From Cupriavidus sp. P-10 (GTDB taxonomy: Bacteria; Pseudomonadota; Gammaproteobacteria; Burkholderiales; Burkholderiaceae): a DNA stretch of 64,000 nucleotides. How positions within the stretch are numbered: position 1 is the stretch's first letter; every line of letters starts with the position of its first letter. The notes under the pieces are model-generated. The model did no database searches. It was not told where the DNA came from and saw only the letters and a program-made list of their open reading frames with translations. The position numbers and the translations under genes were made by a program. Where the stretch lies: the NCBI RefSeq assembly GCF_003402535.2, contig NZ_AP025170.1:2542001-2606000 (forward strand). Reading direction: 5' to 3'. Positions 34,861 to 45,941 of the stretch are shown here, piece after piece.

Positions 34861-35504
34861 CCCAGACCACGCAGTCCACGCAGCCGGTGTCCCGCAACCA
34901 TCCCGACGAACTCGTCGTCGGCTTCGTCTCGATCTCGGACCGCGCCTCGGCCGGCACCTACCAGGACGAAGGCATCCCGGCGCTGCGCGAGTGGTTTGGG
35001 CGCACGCTGACCTCGCCGTGGCAGGCGGTGGAGCGGCTGATTCCCGATGAGCAGGCGCAGATCTCGCGTACGCTGATCGAGCTGGTGGACGTGGCTGGCT
35101 GCGACCTGGTGCTGACCACCGGCGGCACCGGGCCGGCGCGGCGCGATGTCACGCCGGAGGCCACGCTGGCGGTGGCCACCAAGGAAATGCCGGGCTTCGG
35201 CGAGCAGATGCGGCAAGTGAGCCTGCACTTCGTGCCGACCGCGATCCTGTCGCGCCAGGTGGCGGTGATCCGCGAGACCGCCAGCCGCGCCGCGCTGATC
35301 GTCAACCTGCCCGGCCAGCCGCGCGCCATCCGCGAGACGCTGGAAGGCTTGCGCGATGCCGACGGCAAGCCGGTCGTGCAAGGCATCTTTGCTGCGGTGC
35401 CGTATTGCATCGACCTGATCGGCGGCCCTTACATGGAAACCGACGAGGCCGTGGTAAAGGCCTGGCGGCCGAAGAACGCGGTGCGCGCCAAGCCCGCGGC
35501 GTAA
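34857..35504 (+). CDS. mog: Molybdopterin adenylyltransferase (Mog)
   Basis: This 215-residue protein belongs to the MogA/MoaB fold. The signature [18 protein letters not shown] is intact, and [20 protein letters not shown] matches the N-terminus of Mog. It adenylylates molybdopterin before molybdenum insertion, in the cytoplasm. The gene is coupled to darP by ATGA overlap, a link of convenience rather than pathway. Confidence 0.95.
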   Translation: MTQTTQSTQPVSRNHPDELVVGFVSISDRASAGTYQDEGIPALREWFGRTLTSPWQAVERLIPDEQAQISRTLIELVDVAGCDLVLTTGGTGPARRDVTPEATLAVATKEMPGFGEQMRQVSLHFVPTAILSRQVAVIRETASRAALIVNLPGQPRAIRETLEGLRDADGKPVVQGIFAAVPYCIDLIGGPYMETDEAVVKAWRPKNAVRAKPAA

Positions 35505-35555
35505 GTCAAGGATGCTGCCCGCCGGCGCCTGCCGGCGGCAGCCCTCTCCTGCGCT

Positions 35556-36437
35556 TCAGCGCAATCCCAGGTACAACCCCACCGGCACGAACACCACCGC
35601 GGCAATGTTGCCGAGCAGCACGATCGACGCCACCTGGTCGGGCTCCTGCCGGAAATGGTCGGCAATCAGGAAATTCAGCACCGCCGGCGGCAGCGCTGCG
35701 AATACGAACAGCAGCCCGCGCTGCAGTTCCGTCAACGGCACCCACTGCGCCAGCACCAGCGCCACCGCGATCCCCGTCAGCGGGCATGCCGCCGCGCCCA
35801 CCACCCCCATGCCCCAGTTGCGCAGGCTCACGTCCTTCATCCGCACGCCCAGCGCGAACAGCATCAGCGGCACGGTGGCATCGCCCAGCAGCTTGATGGA
35901 CTGGTAGACCGGGTCCGGCAACGTGAACCAGGGACGCGCCAGCGACAGCCCGACGCCGGCCACCGTGGCCAGCACCATCGGGTTACGCGCGATCTGCGCC
36001 ATCGACGCATGCCGGTTGACGATCTTCAGGCCGAGGGTGAAGTGCATCAGGTTTGACGCCGCGAACAGCGCCACCGCCGGCGCCAGCCCGGCGTGGCCAA
36101 AGGCAAAGACCGACAGCGGCAAACCCATGTTCCCGCAGTTGTTGAACATCATCGGCGGCACGAAGGTGCGCGGATCGACCTTGAGCAGCCGCGCCGCCCC
36201 CCACGCCAGCACGCCGGAACCCAGCACCACCGCCACCGCGCAGACCAGCAGCACCAGTTGGTCGGCCAGCACGAACTCCTTGCTGACGAAGGCCGACACC
36301 ACCAGCAGCGGCGCGATCACATCGAGCGTGGCGCGGTTGATGCCGGCCATGTCCGGATGGGCCTTGCGCCCGTACAGCCACCCGACCAGGATGATCAGGA
36401 TGACCGGCGTGATGATGGAAACGATGCGCTCGAACAT
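35556..36437 (-). CDS. AEC-family (auxin efflux carrier-like) transporter
   Basis: This 293-residue protein has about ten hydrophobic helices in two halves, with the conserved PPMMFNNCGNMGLPLSVFAF (half one) and LPPAVLNFLIADHF (half two). AEC transporters move small organic acids or, in plants, auxin; the substrate here is not visible from sequence or neighbours. Convergent with mog. Confidence 0.88.
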   Translation of the reverse strand: MFERIVSIITPVILIILVGWLYGRKAHPDMAGINRATLDVIAPLLVVSAFVSKEFVLADQLVLLVCAVAVVLGSGVLAWGAARLLKVDPRTFVPPMMFNNCGNMGLPLSVFAFGHAGLAPAVALFAASNLMHFTLGLKIVNRHASMAQIARNPMVLATVAGVGLSLARPWFTLPDPVYQSIKLLGDATVPLMLFALGVRMKDVSLRNWGMGVVGAAACPLTGIAVALVLAQWVPLTELQRGLLFVFAALPPAVLNFLIADHFRQEPDQVASIVLLGNIAAVVFVPVGLYLGLR

Positions 36438-36533
36438 GGCAGGCTCGACGGGAAGTGCCCGGGAGGGTGTCCCGGTCAGCGCGCGCCCCGTCGGTGGTGG
36501 TTGGTTGTTGTTATCGGAGGCCGGGAACCCGGC

Positions 36534-37172
36534 TTATTGCGCGGGCGTGTCGGCAGCCGGGGTGTCAGCAGCCGGAGTATCGGCAGCCGGGGCGCCCGGC
36601 GGCGTGTGACGGATAAAGTGCGTGCGGTAGTAGCGCAGCTCTTCCACCGACTCCAGGATGTCGGCCAGCGCCGTGTGCAGCTGGCGCTTGACGAAGCCCT
36701 TGTGGATGACCGGCTCCCAGCGCTTGCACAGTTCCTTGAGCGTGGACACGTCCAGGTTGCGGTAGTGGAAGAACGCCTCCAGCTTGGGCATGTAGCGTGC
36801 CATGAAGCGGCGGTCCTGGCAGATCGAGTTGCCGCACATAGGCGACTTGTTTGCGGGCACCCAGCGCTTGAGGAAGGCCAGCAGTTCGGCCTCGGCCTGT
36901 TCCTCGGTCAGCGTGGACGCCTTGACCTTGTCGATCAGGCCGGAGCGGCCGTGGGTGCCCTTGTTCCAGTTGTCCATGCCGTCGAGCACGGCATCGCTCT
37001 GGTGGATCACCAGCACCGGGCCTTCGGCCAGGATGTTGAGTTCGGAGTCGGTAATGACGACCGCCACCTCGATGATGCGGTCGGTATCCGGCTGCAAGCC
37101 GGTCATTTCCATGTCCAGCCAGATCAGGTTGTTTTCGCTTTTGACGGATTTGGCGGTGGCGTGGGTTGTCAT
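36534..37172 (-). CDS. orn: Oligoribonuclease
   Basis: This 212-residue DEDDh exonuclease degrades short RNA fragments (nanoRNA) and pGpG to mononucleotides. The acidic motifs are in [31 protein letters not shown] and the [14 protein letters not shown] segment with its catalytic His. The tail carries the imperfect repeat [19 protein letters not shown], absent from E. coli Orn, probably disordered. It is divergent from the M48 protease gene. Confidence 0.96.
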   Translation of the reverse strand: MTTHATAKSVKSENNLIWLDMEMTGLQPDTDRIIEVAVVITDSELNILAEGPVLVIHQSDAVLDGMDNWNKGTHGRSGLIDKVKASTLTEEQAEAELLAFLKRWVPANKSPMCGNSICQDRRFMARYMPKLEAFFHYRNLDVSTLKELCKRWEPVIHKGFVKRQLHTALADILESVEELRYYRTHFIRHTPPGAPAADTPAADTPAADTPAQ

Positions 37173-37232
37173 CGGGACTGCGGAAAAAGGATTTCAGAAA
37201 GGCGGCCGCGGCGGAGGCGGACGCGAACAACT

Positions 37233-37238
37233 TATAAT
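37233..37238 (+). promoter_or_regulatory. Probable -10 box of the M48 protease/rsgA operon
   Basis: TATAAT lies 31 nt before the ATG at 37269 in the orn/protease divergent gap. No clear -35 hexamer. Confidence 0.45.
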
Positions 37239-37268
37239 TCTCGCATATCCGTCCCAAGGCTCTTGCCG

Positions 37269-38516
37269 ATGTTCACGATTGTCTTCCTCGCCGCGCTGGT
37301 GCTGATGGTGCTGACCAAGCTCTGGCTGGCCGCGCGCCAGGTGCGCCATGTGGCACAGCATCGCAACGCGGTGCCGGCGCGCTTTGCCGACACCATCACC
37401 CTCGCCTCGCACCAGAAAGCGGCCGACTACACCATCGCCCGCACCCGGCTGTCGATGCTCGAGGTGCTGGCCGGCGCCGCGGTGCTGATCGGCTTCACCA
37501 TGCTGGGCGGGCTGCAGTGGCTCAACCAGCTCTGGCTGGAAACCTTCGGCCCCGGCTATGCATATGGCGTGGCGCTGGTGGCCAGCGTGGCGGTGATCGG
37601 CGGGCTGGTCGACCTGCCCTTCTCGCTCTACGGCCAGTTCGGCATCGAGGAGCGCTTCGGCTTCAACAAGATGACCTTCGGCCTGTGGCTGGCCGATATG
37701 GTCAAGATGCTGGCGGTCGCGAGCGTGCTGGGCCTGCCGCTGCTGCTGGCGGTGCTGTGGCTGATGGAGGGCGCCGGCTCGCTGTGGTGGCTGTGGACGT
37801 GGCTGGTGTGGATGGGTTTCAACCTGTTCCTGCTGGTGGTGTTCCCCACCTTTATCGCGCCGCTGTTCAACAAGTTCGAGCCGCTCAACGACGAATCGCT
37901 GCGCCAGCGCATCGAGGGCCTGATGCAGCGCTGCGGCTTTGCCAGCAAGGGCCTGTTCGTGATGGACGGGAGCAAGCGCAGCGCGCACGGCAATGCCTAC
38001 TTCACCGGCTTCGGCGCGGCCAAGCGCATCGTCTTCTTCGACACGCTGCTGGCACGCCTGTCGGGCGACGAGATCGAGGCGGTGCTGGCGCACGAACTCG
38101 GCCACTTCAAGCGCCGCCACGTGGCCAAGCGCATCGTCGTCACCTTTGCACTGAGCCTGGTGTTCCTGGCGCTGCTGGGCTGGCTGGCCACCCGCACGTG
38201 GTTCTATACCGGCCTGGGCGTGGCGCCCAACCTGGGCGTATCCAACCACGCGCTGGCGCTGGTGCTGTTCTTCCTGACGCTGCCGGTGTTCACCTTCCTG
38301 CTCGGCCCGCTGTCGAGCCAGTCGTCGCGCCGCCATGAATTCGAGGCCGACGCCTTCGCCGCCGACCAGACCAATGCCGGCCACCTGGTGTCGGCACTCG
38401 TGAAGCTGTACAAGGACAACGCCTCGACGCTCACGCCCGACCCGCTCTACAGCGCCTTCTACTACTCGCATCCGCCCGCCGCGCAGCGGATCGACCGGTT
38501 GCTGGCGCACGCATGA
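37269..38516 (+). CDS. M48-family membrane metalloprotease (Ste24/CAAX protease 1-like)
   Basis: This 415-residue protein has the zinc site HELGH ([13 protein letters not shown]), a third ligand glutamate in [14 protein letters not shown], and about six to seven membrane helices. Length and layout are those of Ste24 rather than the shorter HtpX. In bacteria such proteases take part in membrane protein quality control; there is no prenylation here. The ATG at 37269 is preferred to a very long upstream frame that lies antisense to orn. It overlaps rsgA by 4 bp. Confidence 0.93.
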   Translation: MFTIVFLAALVLMVLTKLWLAARQVRHVAQHRNAVPARFADTITLASHQKAADYTIARTRLSMLEVLAGAAVLIGFTMLGGLQWLNQLWLETFGPGYAYGVALVASVAVIGGLVDLPFSLYGQFGIEERFGFNKMTFGLWLADMVKMLAVASVLGLPLLLAVLWLMEGAGSLWWLWTWLVWMGFNLFLLVVFPTFIAPLFNKFEPLNDESLRQRIEGLMQRCGFASKGLFVMDGSKRSAHGNAYFTGFGAAKRIVFFDTLLARLSGDEIEAVLAHELGHFKRRHVAKRIVVTFALSLVFLALLGWLATRTWFYTGLGVAPNLGVSNHALALVLFFLTLPVFTFLLGPLSSQSSRRHEFEADAFAADQTNAGHLVSALVKLYKDNASTLTPDPLYSAFYYSHPPAAQRIDRLLAHA

Positions 38517-39481
38517 GCCGCACCACGCGACACCGCACTGCCGGCGGCGCCAATACCGGCACAAGCACCGAACCCGCGCTGATCATCGCCGCGCACGGCC
38601 GCCACTACGTGGTCGAACTGGCCGACGGCACGCGCATGCATGCCTTCCCGCGCGGCAAGAAGAGCGACAGCGCCGTGGGCGACCACGTCGGCGTCGAGCG
38701 CGCCGCCGCGGACCAGTGCGTGATCACCAGGGTCTCGCCGCGCAAGAACCTGCTGCATCGCTCGGACCAGTTCAAGTCCAAGCTGCTGGCGGCCAATATC
38801 GACCAGGTCATCATCGTGCTGGCGACCGAGCCGGGCTTCTCCGAAGACCTGCTGGGCCGCGCGCTGGTGTCGGCCGAGGCGCTCGATATCCGGCCGCTGA
38901 TCGTGCTCAACAAGACCGACCTGCCCGATCGGCTGGACGAGGCGCGCCGCCGCCTGGCGCTGTACGGCGAACTGGGCTACGACACGCTGGAGCTGTCGGT
39001 GCGCGCCAATCCGGAGCAGGCGCTGGATGCGCTGCAGCCGCGGCTGGCGGGGCTGTCCAGCATCCTGATCGGCCAGTCGGGCATGGGCAAGTCATCGCTG
39101 CTGAACCTGCTGATCCCCGGGGTGGACGCGCAGACGCGCGAGATCTCGGCCAAGCTCGATTCCGGCAAGCACACCACCACGTTCACGCGGCTGTACCACC
39201 TGCCGGCGGACTGGGGCACGGTCGACGGCCGCCTGGGCGCGCTGATCGATTCGCCCGGCTTCCAGGAATTCGGCCTGTACCACCTGAGCGAAGGCATGCT
39301 GGAACGCGCTTTCCCGGAGTTCCGGCCACGCCTGACCGAGTGCCGCTTCTACAACTGCCATCACACCAACGAACCCGGCTGCGGCGTGCTCGCCGCGGTG
39401 GCATCGGGCGAGATTGCCGAGCGCCGCCACCAGCTCTACGCGCAGTTGCTGCACGAATCCAGCCAGCAGAAGCCGTGGTGA
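38513..39481 (+). CDS. rsgA: Ribosome small-subunit-dependent GTPase A
   Basis: The protein has 322 residues: an N-terminal OB fold, a circularly permuted GTPase (NKTD before [14 protein letters not shown], then [13 protein letters not shown]) and a zinc motif ([16 protein letters not shown]). It acts in late 30S assembly. ATGA coupling to the protease gene. Confidence 0.96.
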   Translation: MSRTTRHRTAGGANTGTSTEPALIIAAHGRHYVVELADGTRMHAFPRGKKSDSAVGDHVGVERAAADQCVITRVSPRKNLLHRSDQFKSKLLAANIDQVIIVLATEPGFSEDLLGRALVSAEALDIRPLIVLNKTDLPDRLDEARRRLALYGELGYDTLELSVRANPEQALDALQPRLAGLSSILIGQSGMGKSSLLNLLIPGVDAQTREISAKLDSGKHTTTFTRLYHLPADWGTVDGRLGALIDSPGFQEFGLYHLSEGMLERAFPEFRPRLTECRFYNCHHTNEPGCGVLAAVASGEIAERRHQLYAQLLHESSQQKPW

Positions 39482-39546
39482 GCCGGTGCTGAATCGCTAC
39501 TGGCACCGTGGTAAGGTAAGTGCACCTGGGTAACCGGTGCGCCGCC

Positions 39547-39852
39547 ATGAAACTGCTACTGTCAGCCACCTCTCTCGTCCACGCCGCCCATTGCCAGAAC
39601 GTCCTGCGGGCGGCCGGCATCCGGGCGGAACTGCGCAATACCTGGCTGGGCGGCGCCACCGGTGAAATTCCGTTCCGGGAAAGCGCGCCGCAGGTCTGGC
39701 TGGTCGATGACGAGATGGAGGCGCAGGCGTGGGCCGCGCTCAATGCGGCGGCCAACCCGGTACCGGGTCCAAGCTGGCAATGCCGGCATTGCCACGAATG
39801 GCATGAGGCGCAATTCGGCGCCTGCTGGCGTTGTGGCGCGGCGCGCGACTAA
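39547..39852 (+). CDS. DUF2007-type small protein with zinc ribbon
   Basis: This 101-residue protein has an N-terminal DUF2007-like fold (LLLSATSLVHAAHCQNVLRA) and a C-terminal double CxxC ribbon (CRHCHEWHEAQFGACWRCGA) that probably binds zinc. The ATG at 39547 gives the family N-terminus. It follows rsgA by 65 bp. Function unknown. Confidence 0.8.
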   Translation: MKLLLSATSLVHAAHCQNVLRAAGIRAELRNTWLGGATGEIPFRESAPQVWLVDDEMEAQAWAALNAAANPVPGPSWQCRHCHEWHEAQFGACWRCGAARD

Positions 39853-39882
39853 CGCCAGCGGCCGCTTTCACATACGCAGGTA

Positions 39883-40875
39883 TCAGCCCACCCAGAGCGC
39901 CAGCGACAGCATGGCGAGCAGCAGCATCCACAGCACCACCGCGCGCCATACCAGGCCAACGGCGGACTGCAGCGTGCGCACGCCCGGCTCGGCACCGAAT
40001 TCCGGCGCCGATGGCTCAGGACCGTTGTCTTCTTCCATGCCTGGCGCGTAGTCGATCGCCGGGCCGACCACGCTGGCGCGCAGCACCACGGTAGAGTCGT
40101 CCTCGGCCAGCGGCGTGCCCAGGCGCACGCCCAGTGCCCCGCCGCCGCTGGCAAGCAGGATGCCGTTGACCGCATCGTTCCACTTGCGCGCATGGTTGCG
40201 CCACGCGTACACCGCATCCTCGAAATTGCCGACGATGGCAAAGCCGATCGCGGTCAGGCGCGAGGGGATCCAGTCGAGCAGGTAGAACGCGCGCGCGGCG
40301 AAGCGGCCCAGCGCGGGGCTGCGTTCGGTCGACGGCTCGTTCCAGTGGCGGCCGAGGTATTCCGCGACGCGATACAGCACCACGCCGCCGGGACCGATCG
40401 GCACCAGGAACCAGAAGAACACGCCGAACACATGCCGGTGTACGGCGATGATCGCCGCTTCCAGCGTGTGCCGCACGATCTCGGTGACCGGCATCTCGAC
40501 CGTGTCGATACCGGTCCACTCATGCAGCAGCGTGCGCGCGGTATGGACGTCGTCGCGGTTCAGTGCCTCGTGGATGTCGGTGAAGTAGTGGCTGAACTGG
40601 CGGAAGCCCAGCGTCATGTACAGCACCAGCACGTTCCAGGCGAGCGTCAGCGCCACGCTGATCGAAGCCAGCAGGTAATGCACCACGACCACGGCCAGCG
40701 TCAGCGGCAGTACGACGGTGAACCAGGCCAGCGCGGCATCGCGGGGGCGGCCGGTGTCGAAGGCGTGCTCGGCGCGGTCGCCCAGTGCGCGCACGATCTC
40801 GTAGATCGGGTTGTTGCGGCCCAGGGCGCGGAATTGCTCGGCGATCAGCGCCAGGAGAATAGAAACAAAGGTCAT
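39883..40875 (-). CDS. CobD/CbiB-family membrane protein
   Basis: This 330-residue protein contains several membrane helices and the CobD/CbiB-like pattern TLLHEWTGIDTVEMPVTEIV and HVFGVFFWFLVPIGPGG. CobD attaches the aminopropanol arm in cobalamin synthesis, but no other cobalamin gene is in the window and stand-alone relatives exist, so the biochemical role is uncertain (a regulator like AmpE is another possibility). The start at 40875 is chosen over 40935 because it begins the first membrane helix. Confidence 0.8.
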   Translation of the reverse strand: MTFVSILLALIAEQFRALGRNNPIYEIVRALGDRAEHAFDTGRPRDAALAWFTVVLPLTLAVVVVHYLLASISVALTLAWNVLVLYMTLGFRQFSHYFTDIHEALNRDDVHTARTLLHEWTGIDTVEMPVTEIVRHTLEAAIIAVHRHVFGVFFWFLVPIGPGGVVLYRVAEYLGRHWNEPSTERSPALGRFAARAFYLLDWIPSRLTAIGFAIVGNFEDAVYAWRNHARKWNDAVNGILLASGGGALGVRLGTPLAEDDSTVVLRASVVGPAIDYAPGMEEDNGPEPSAPEFGAEPGVRTLQSAVGLVWRAVVLWMLLLAMLSLALWVG

Positions 40876-40992
40876 CTTGGTACGGGTGTTCCAAGGGGCG
40901 CGCCTGCCCGATGTGCCGGTGCAGGCGCAATGCATAGCGAGAAGATAGCACAGCGGTACCTGACCCTACCCGTTGCGACACAAAAAGCAAAA

Positions 40993-41010
40993 GCCCGCCG
41001 GTGGGCGGGC
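40993..41010 (-). terminator. Intrinsic terminator of the pirin gene
   Basis: GCCCGCC/GGCGGGC stem; on the minus strand it is followed by TTTTGCTTTTTG, 34 bp after the pirin stop codon. Confidence 0.8.
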
Positions 41011-41043
41011 AAGATTTTCCGGATCAAATTGGCGTGGTGTTGG

Positions 41044-41742
41044 TCAGGGCAGGTCGAACACCAGCACCTCGGCGTCATCGCCACCAGACAGCGCGACCTC
41101 GCCGACCGACTCCAGCCTGGCCGCATCGCCCGCTTCCAGCGCCTTGCCGTTGACGAGCACACGGCCACGCGCTACATGGACATAGGCGCGGCGTCCCGGC
41201 GCGAGGGCCAGCGTGGCCGCCTCTTCGCCGTCGAACAGCCCGGCGTACAGACGCACGTCCTGGTGCACCACTACCGAACCGTCGGCGCCGTCCTGGCTGG
41301 CCACCAGGCGCAGCTTGCCCCGCTTGTCAGCCGGCTCGAAGTGCTTTTCCTCGTAGCCCGGCTCGATGCCGTTCTGCGCCGGCATGATCCAGATCTGCAG
41401 GAAATGCGTGGTGTCGTGCGCCGCGTGGTTGTACTCCGAGTGCCGCACACCCGTGCCGGCGCTCATGCGCTGCACGTCACCGGGCCGGATCACGCTGCCA
41501 TTACCCATGCTGTCCTTATGCGCCAACTCGCCTTCGAGCACGTAGCTGATGATCTCCATGTCGCGGTGGCCATGCGTGCCGAAGCCCATGCCCGGCGCGA
41601 CGCGGTCCTCGTTGATCACGCGCAGCGGCCCGAACTGCACATACTGCGGATCGTAGTAGTCGGCAAACGAGAAGGAATGATAGGACTTCAGCCAGCCGTG
41701 ATCCGCATAACCGCGCTCTGCAGACTTTCTGATTTCAATCAT
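41044..41742 (-). CDS. Pirin-family bicupin (YhhW-like quercetinase)
   Basis: The product is 232 residues with the pirin metal site GFGTHGHRDMEIISYVLEG and the later SAGTGVRHSEYNH. E. coli YhhW has quercetin 2,3-dioxygenase activity in vitro. The start at 41742 (MIEIRKSAERGY) is the family start. It is divergent from a LysR regulator gene, 161 bp apart, a common arrangement that suggests regulation by that protein. Confidence 0.92.
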   Translation of the reverse strand: MIEIRKSAERGYADHGWLKSYHSFSFADYYDPQYVQFGPLRVINEDRVAPGMGFGTHGHRDMEIISYVLEGELAHKDSMGNGSVIRPGDVQRMSAGTGVRHSEYNHAAHDTTHFLQIWIMPAQNGIEPGYEEKHFEPADKRGKLRLVASQDGADGSVVVHQDVRLYAGLFDGEEAATLALAPGRRAYVHVARGRVLVNGKALEAGDAARLESVGEVALSGGDDAEVLVFDLP

Positions 41743-41903
41743 TTTGATGGCCCTCCTTGGCCTGTTTCCGTGTCGCCACCGGCATCGGAACTGCTTGCAA
41801 CCGTTTGGCGGCATGTGTTTCGTTGTTGATGCTAGGAAGTTTAGGCCGCCAGGCGTATATTTACGGGGACCGCCTTAGAAGCACTCATTCAGAATTTCTG
41901 AAT

Positions 41904-42824
41904 ATGCCACTCTCACTCGAATCCCTTGAAGTCCTGGACGCCATCGAACGCAAGGGCAGCTTCGCCGCCGCCGCCCACGAGATGGGCAAGGTGCCTTCCG
42001 CGCTGACCTACGTGGTGCGCAAGCTGGAAGAAGACCTGGACGTGCTGCTGTTCGACCGGCGCCGCCACCGCGCCGAACTGACCCCGGCCGGGCGCGCGCT
42101 GCTCGACGAAGGCCGCCACCTGCTGCACGCCGCCGACGACCTGGCGCGCCGCGTCAAGCGGCTGGCCACCGGCTGGGAAGCCACGCTGACCATCGTGGTC
42201 GACGACCTGATCAATTTCCGCGCGCTGCTGCCGGTGATCCATGACTTCTATGCCGAGAACACCGCCACGCGGCTGCGCTTTGCCAAGGAAGTGCTGGGCG
42301 GCGCCTGGGACGCGCTGGTCAGCAACCGTGCCGACCTGGTAATCGGTGGCGCCTACGATGCGCCGAGCACGCAAGGCTTCCAGATCCGGCCGCTGGGCAC
42401 GGTGCCGTTCGTGTTCGCGGTGGCGGCGCACCACCCGCTGGCGACCGAGGAAGGCCCGCTCACCACCATCCAGATCGCCAGGCACCGCATCGTCGCGGTG
42501 GGCGATACCTCGCGCAACCTGCCCGCGCGCACCCACGGCGTGCTGGCCGGCCAGGACGTGCTGGTGGTGCCGACCATGCGCGACAAGATGGAAGCGCAGA
42601 TCCGGGGCCTCGGCTGCGGCTGGTTGCCGGCGCCGATGGCGCAGCCCCATATCGAAAGCGGCGTGTTGCAGGTGCGCGAGACCGTCGAGGTGCGCGCCCC
42701 GGGCAACTTCAAGGTGGCCTGGCGCACCAGCAACCGGGGCAAGGCGCTGCAGTGGTGGGCCGGCAAGCTGGAAGACCCGCGACTGGCGCAGGCGCTGCTG
42801 CAGCAACCCGATTTCGCCGGCTGA
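41904..42824 (+). CDS. LysR-family transcriptional regulator
   Basis: This 306-residue regulator has an N-terminal winged helix-turn-helix ([20 protein letters not shown]) and a periplasmic-binding-like effector domain (about 90-300). It is probably an activator or repressor of the divergent pirin gene and of itself. The ligand is unknown. The gene ends 10 bp before gluQ. Confidence 0.93.
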   Translation: MPLSLESLEVLDAIERKGSFAAAAHEMGKVPSALTYVVRKLEEDLDVLLFDRRRHRAELTPAGRALLDEGRHLLHAADDLARRVKRLATGWEATLTIVVDDLINFRALLPVIHDFYAENTATRLRFAKEVLGGAWDALVSNRADLVIGGAYDAPSTQGFQIRPLGTVPFVFAVAAHHPLATEEGPLTTIQIARHRIVAVGDTSRNLPARTHGVLAGQDVLVVPTMRDKMEAQIRGLGCGWLPAPMAQPHIESGVLQVRETVEVRAPGNFKVAWRTSNRGKALQWWAGKLEDPRLAQALLQQPDFAG

Positions 42825-42834
42825 GGGCCTCCGC

Positions 42835-43740
42835 ATGGCAGTGACGGCTGCAATGTTTGCCTCGGCGGCCGGCTACCGCGGCCGCTTTGCCCCCTCGCCG
42901 ACCGGCCCGCTGCATATGGGCTCGCTGGTCACCGCGCTGGCCAGCTGGCTGGATGCGCGCGCGCACGGCGGCCAGTGGCTGGTGCGCATCGAAGACATCG
43001 ACATGCCGCGCTGCGTGCGCGGCGCCGACGAAGACATCCTGCAGACGCTGGAGCGCCTGGGCATGGCGCCGGACGAGCCGCCGGTGTGGCAGAGCCGGCG
43101 CGAGGTGCATTACGCCGAAGCGCTGCGCCAGCTCGACGCCGCCGGGCAGCTCTACCCCTGCGGCTGCTCGCGCAAGGAAATTGCCGATTCGCTTGTGCAC
43201 GTGCGGGAGCGGCACCAGACGCTGGGCTACCCCGGCACTTGCCGCCACGGCCTGAACGGCAAGCTGCCGCGCGCCTGGCGCGTGCGCGTGCCGGATGGGC
43301 CGGCCGCCACGATCTGCTTCCACGACCGCTGGCAGGGCCGTCAGTGCCAGGACCTGGAAACCGAGCTGGGCGACTTCGTGCTGCGCCGTGCCGACGGGCT
43401 ATGGGCCTACCAGCTGGCGGTGGTGGTGGATGACGGGCTGCAGGGCATCACGCATATCGTGCGCGGGGCCGACCTGCTCGACTCCACGCCGCGCCAGATC
43501 CACCTGCAGCAACTGCTGGGCCTGCCCACGCCGAGCTACCTGCATGTGCCGGTGGTGGTCAACGAGATCGGGGAAAAGCTGAGCAAGCAGAGCGGCGCAC
43601 AGGCGATCGACACCGGCGCGCCGCTGGAGGCGCTGCGCCAGGCCGGCATGCACCTGGGCCTGGCGAACAACGAAGGGAATGTACAGGACTGGCTGGCGCG
43701 CGCAACGGAGGACTGGCGCCAGCGAATGGCGGCGGCCTGA
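42835..43740 (+). CDS. gluQ: Glutamyl-Q tRNA(Asp) synthetase
   Basis: This 301-residue protein resembles the catalytic core of GluRS without the anticodon-binding domain: [20 protein letters not shown] (HIGH-like), zinc ligands in [10 protein letters not shown], and EKLSKQSGA (KMSKS-like). It charges queuosine-34 of tRNA-Asp with glutamate. Translation from the ATG at 42835. Confidence 0.95.
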   Translation: MAVTAAMFASAAGYRGRFAPSPTGPLHMGSLVTALASWLDARAHGGQWLVRIEDIDMPRCVRGADEDILQTLERLGMAPDEPPVWQSRREVHYAEALRQLDAAGQLYPCGCSRKEIADSLVHVRERHQTLGYPGTCRHGLNGKLPRAWRVRVPDGPAATICFHDRWQGRQCQDLETELGDFVLRRADGLWAYQLAVVVDDGLQGITHIVRGADLLDSTPRQIHLQQLLGLPTPSYLHVPVVVNEIGEKLSKQSGAQAIDTGAPLEALRQAGMHLGLANNEGNVQDWLARATEDWRQRMAAA

Positions 43741-43792
43741 GCCTGAGCCTGAGCCGCAGGCCGCATCAGGCCCGATCAGGCGGGCCGCCGGA

Positions 43793-45292
<1,500 letters not shown>

Positions 45293-45636
45293 GGGTATCG
45301 GTGTCTGGCGGGAGGCGAACCCGGCACAAACGGATACGCGTCTGGAACTCATCTCGCCCTGGTTCTCGGCTGGCACCGGAGGGGCGCCGGCGCGGCCATG
45401 CCGCTTAAAGAGAGCTTGCAGCTTTTGGCCAAGAGAATCAAAGACTTAAATTTTAGCATTTCTGCCAGCACAGTGACCAGCTTGGCGCGGGCGTGCGAGC
45501 GCCGCGACAGTGCGCGGCCTGGCCGGGCGGTTTTCAAGAAACTGTCACATCGGCGATGGATGATGCCGGCGGCGCCATGGACAAGGCCAGCCCCGACCGG
45601 CCACGCGGACGCCACCCTCCGACCACCGAGACCATT

Positions 45637-45774
45637 ATGGACTTCGAGCAATTCCGCCAGACCTGCCAGCAGTTCCTGCGCACTTCGAGCCAGTTTCTGG
45701 GCCTGGCTGCCGCGCTGCCCGTGCCGGCACTGCCGATTGGCCAGCCGGCCCAGCCTGTGCAGCAGCCGGCCTGA
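45637..45774 (+). CDS. Possible small protein (45 aa)
   Basis: A 45-codon frame (MDFEQFRQTCQQFLRTSSQF then a Pro/Gln-rich tail) lies between rhlE and pct. Its amphipathic start and Pro-Ala-Gln tail look like a small phasin-like or hypothetical peptide, but the ribosome-binding site is weak and I recognise no family. Confidence 0.35.
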   Translation: MDFEQFRQTCQQFLRTSSQFLGLAAALPVPALPIGQPAQPVQQPA

Positions 45775-45941
45775 TTGAGCTTTCCAGCGAACGGCCGCGC
45801 AGCGGCACCAGGTGATTCAATCGACGCGCATGCCGTGATCCTGGATCACCGCCCCCGTTTCCTGTAGTCCGCGCTCATGCGGAATTACAGGCAAGTACAA
45901 GCGCATTACAGGCGCATCTATAGGCGCAACTGCAAGCGCAA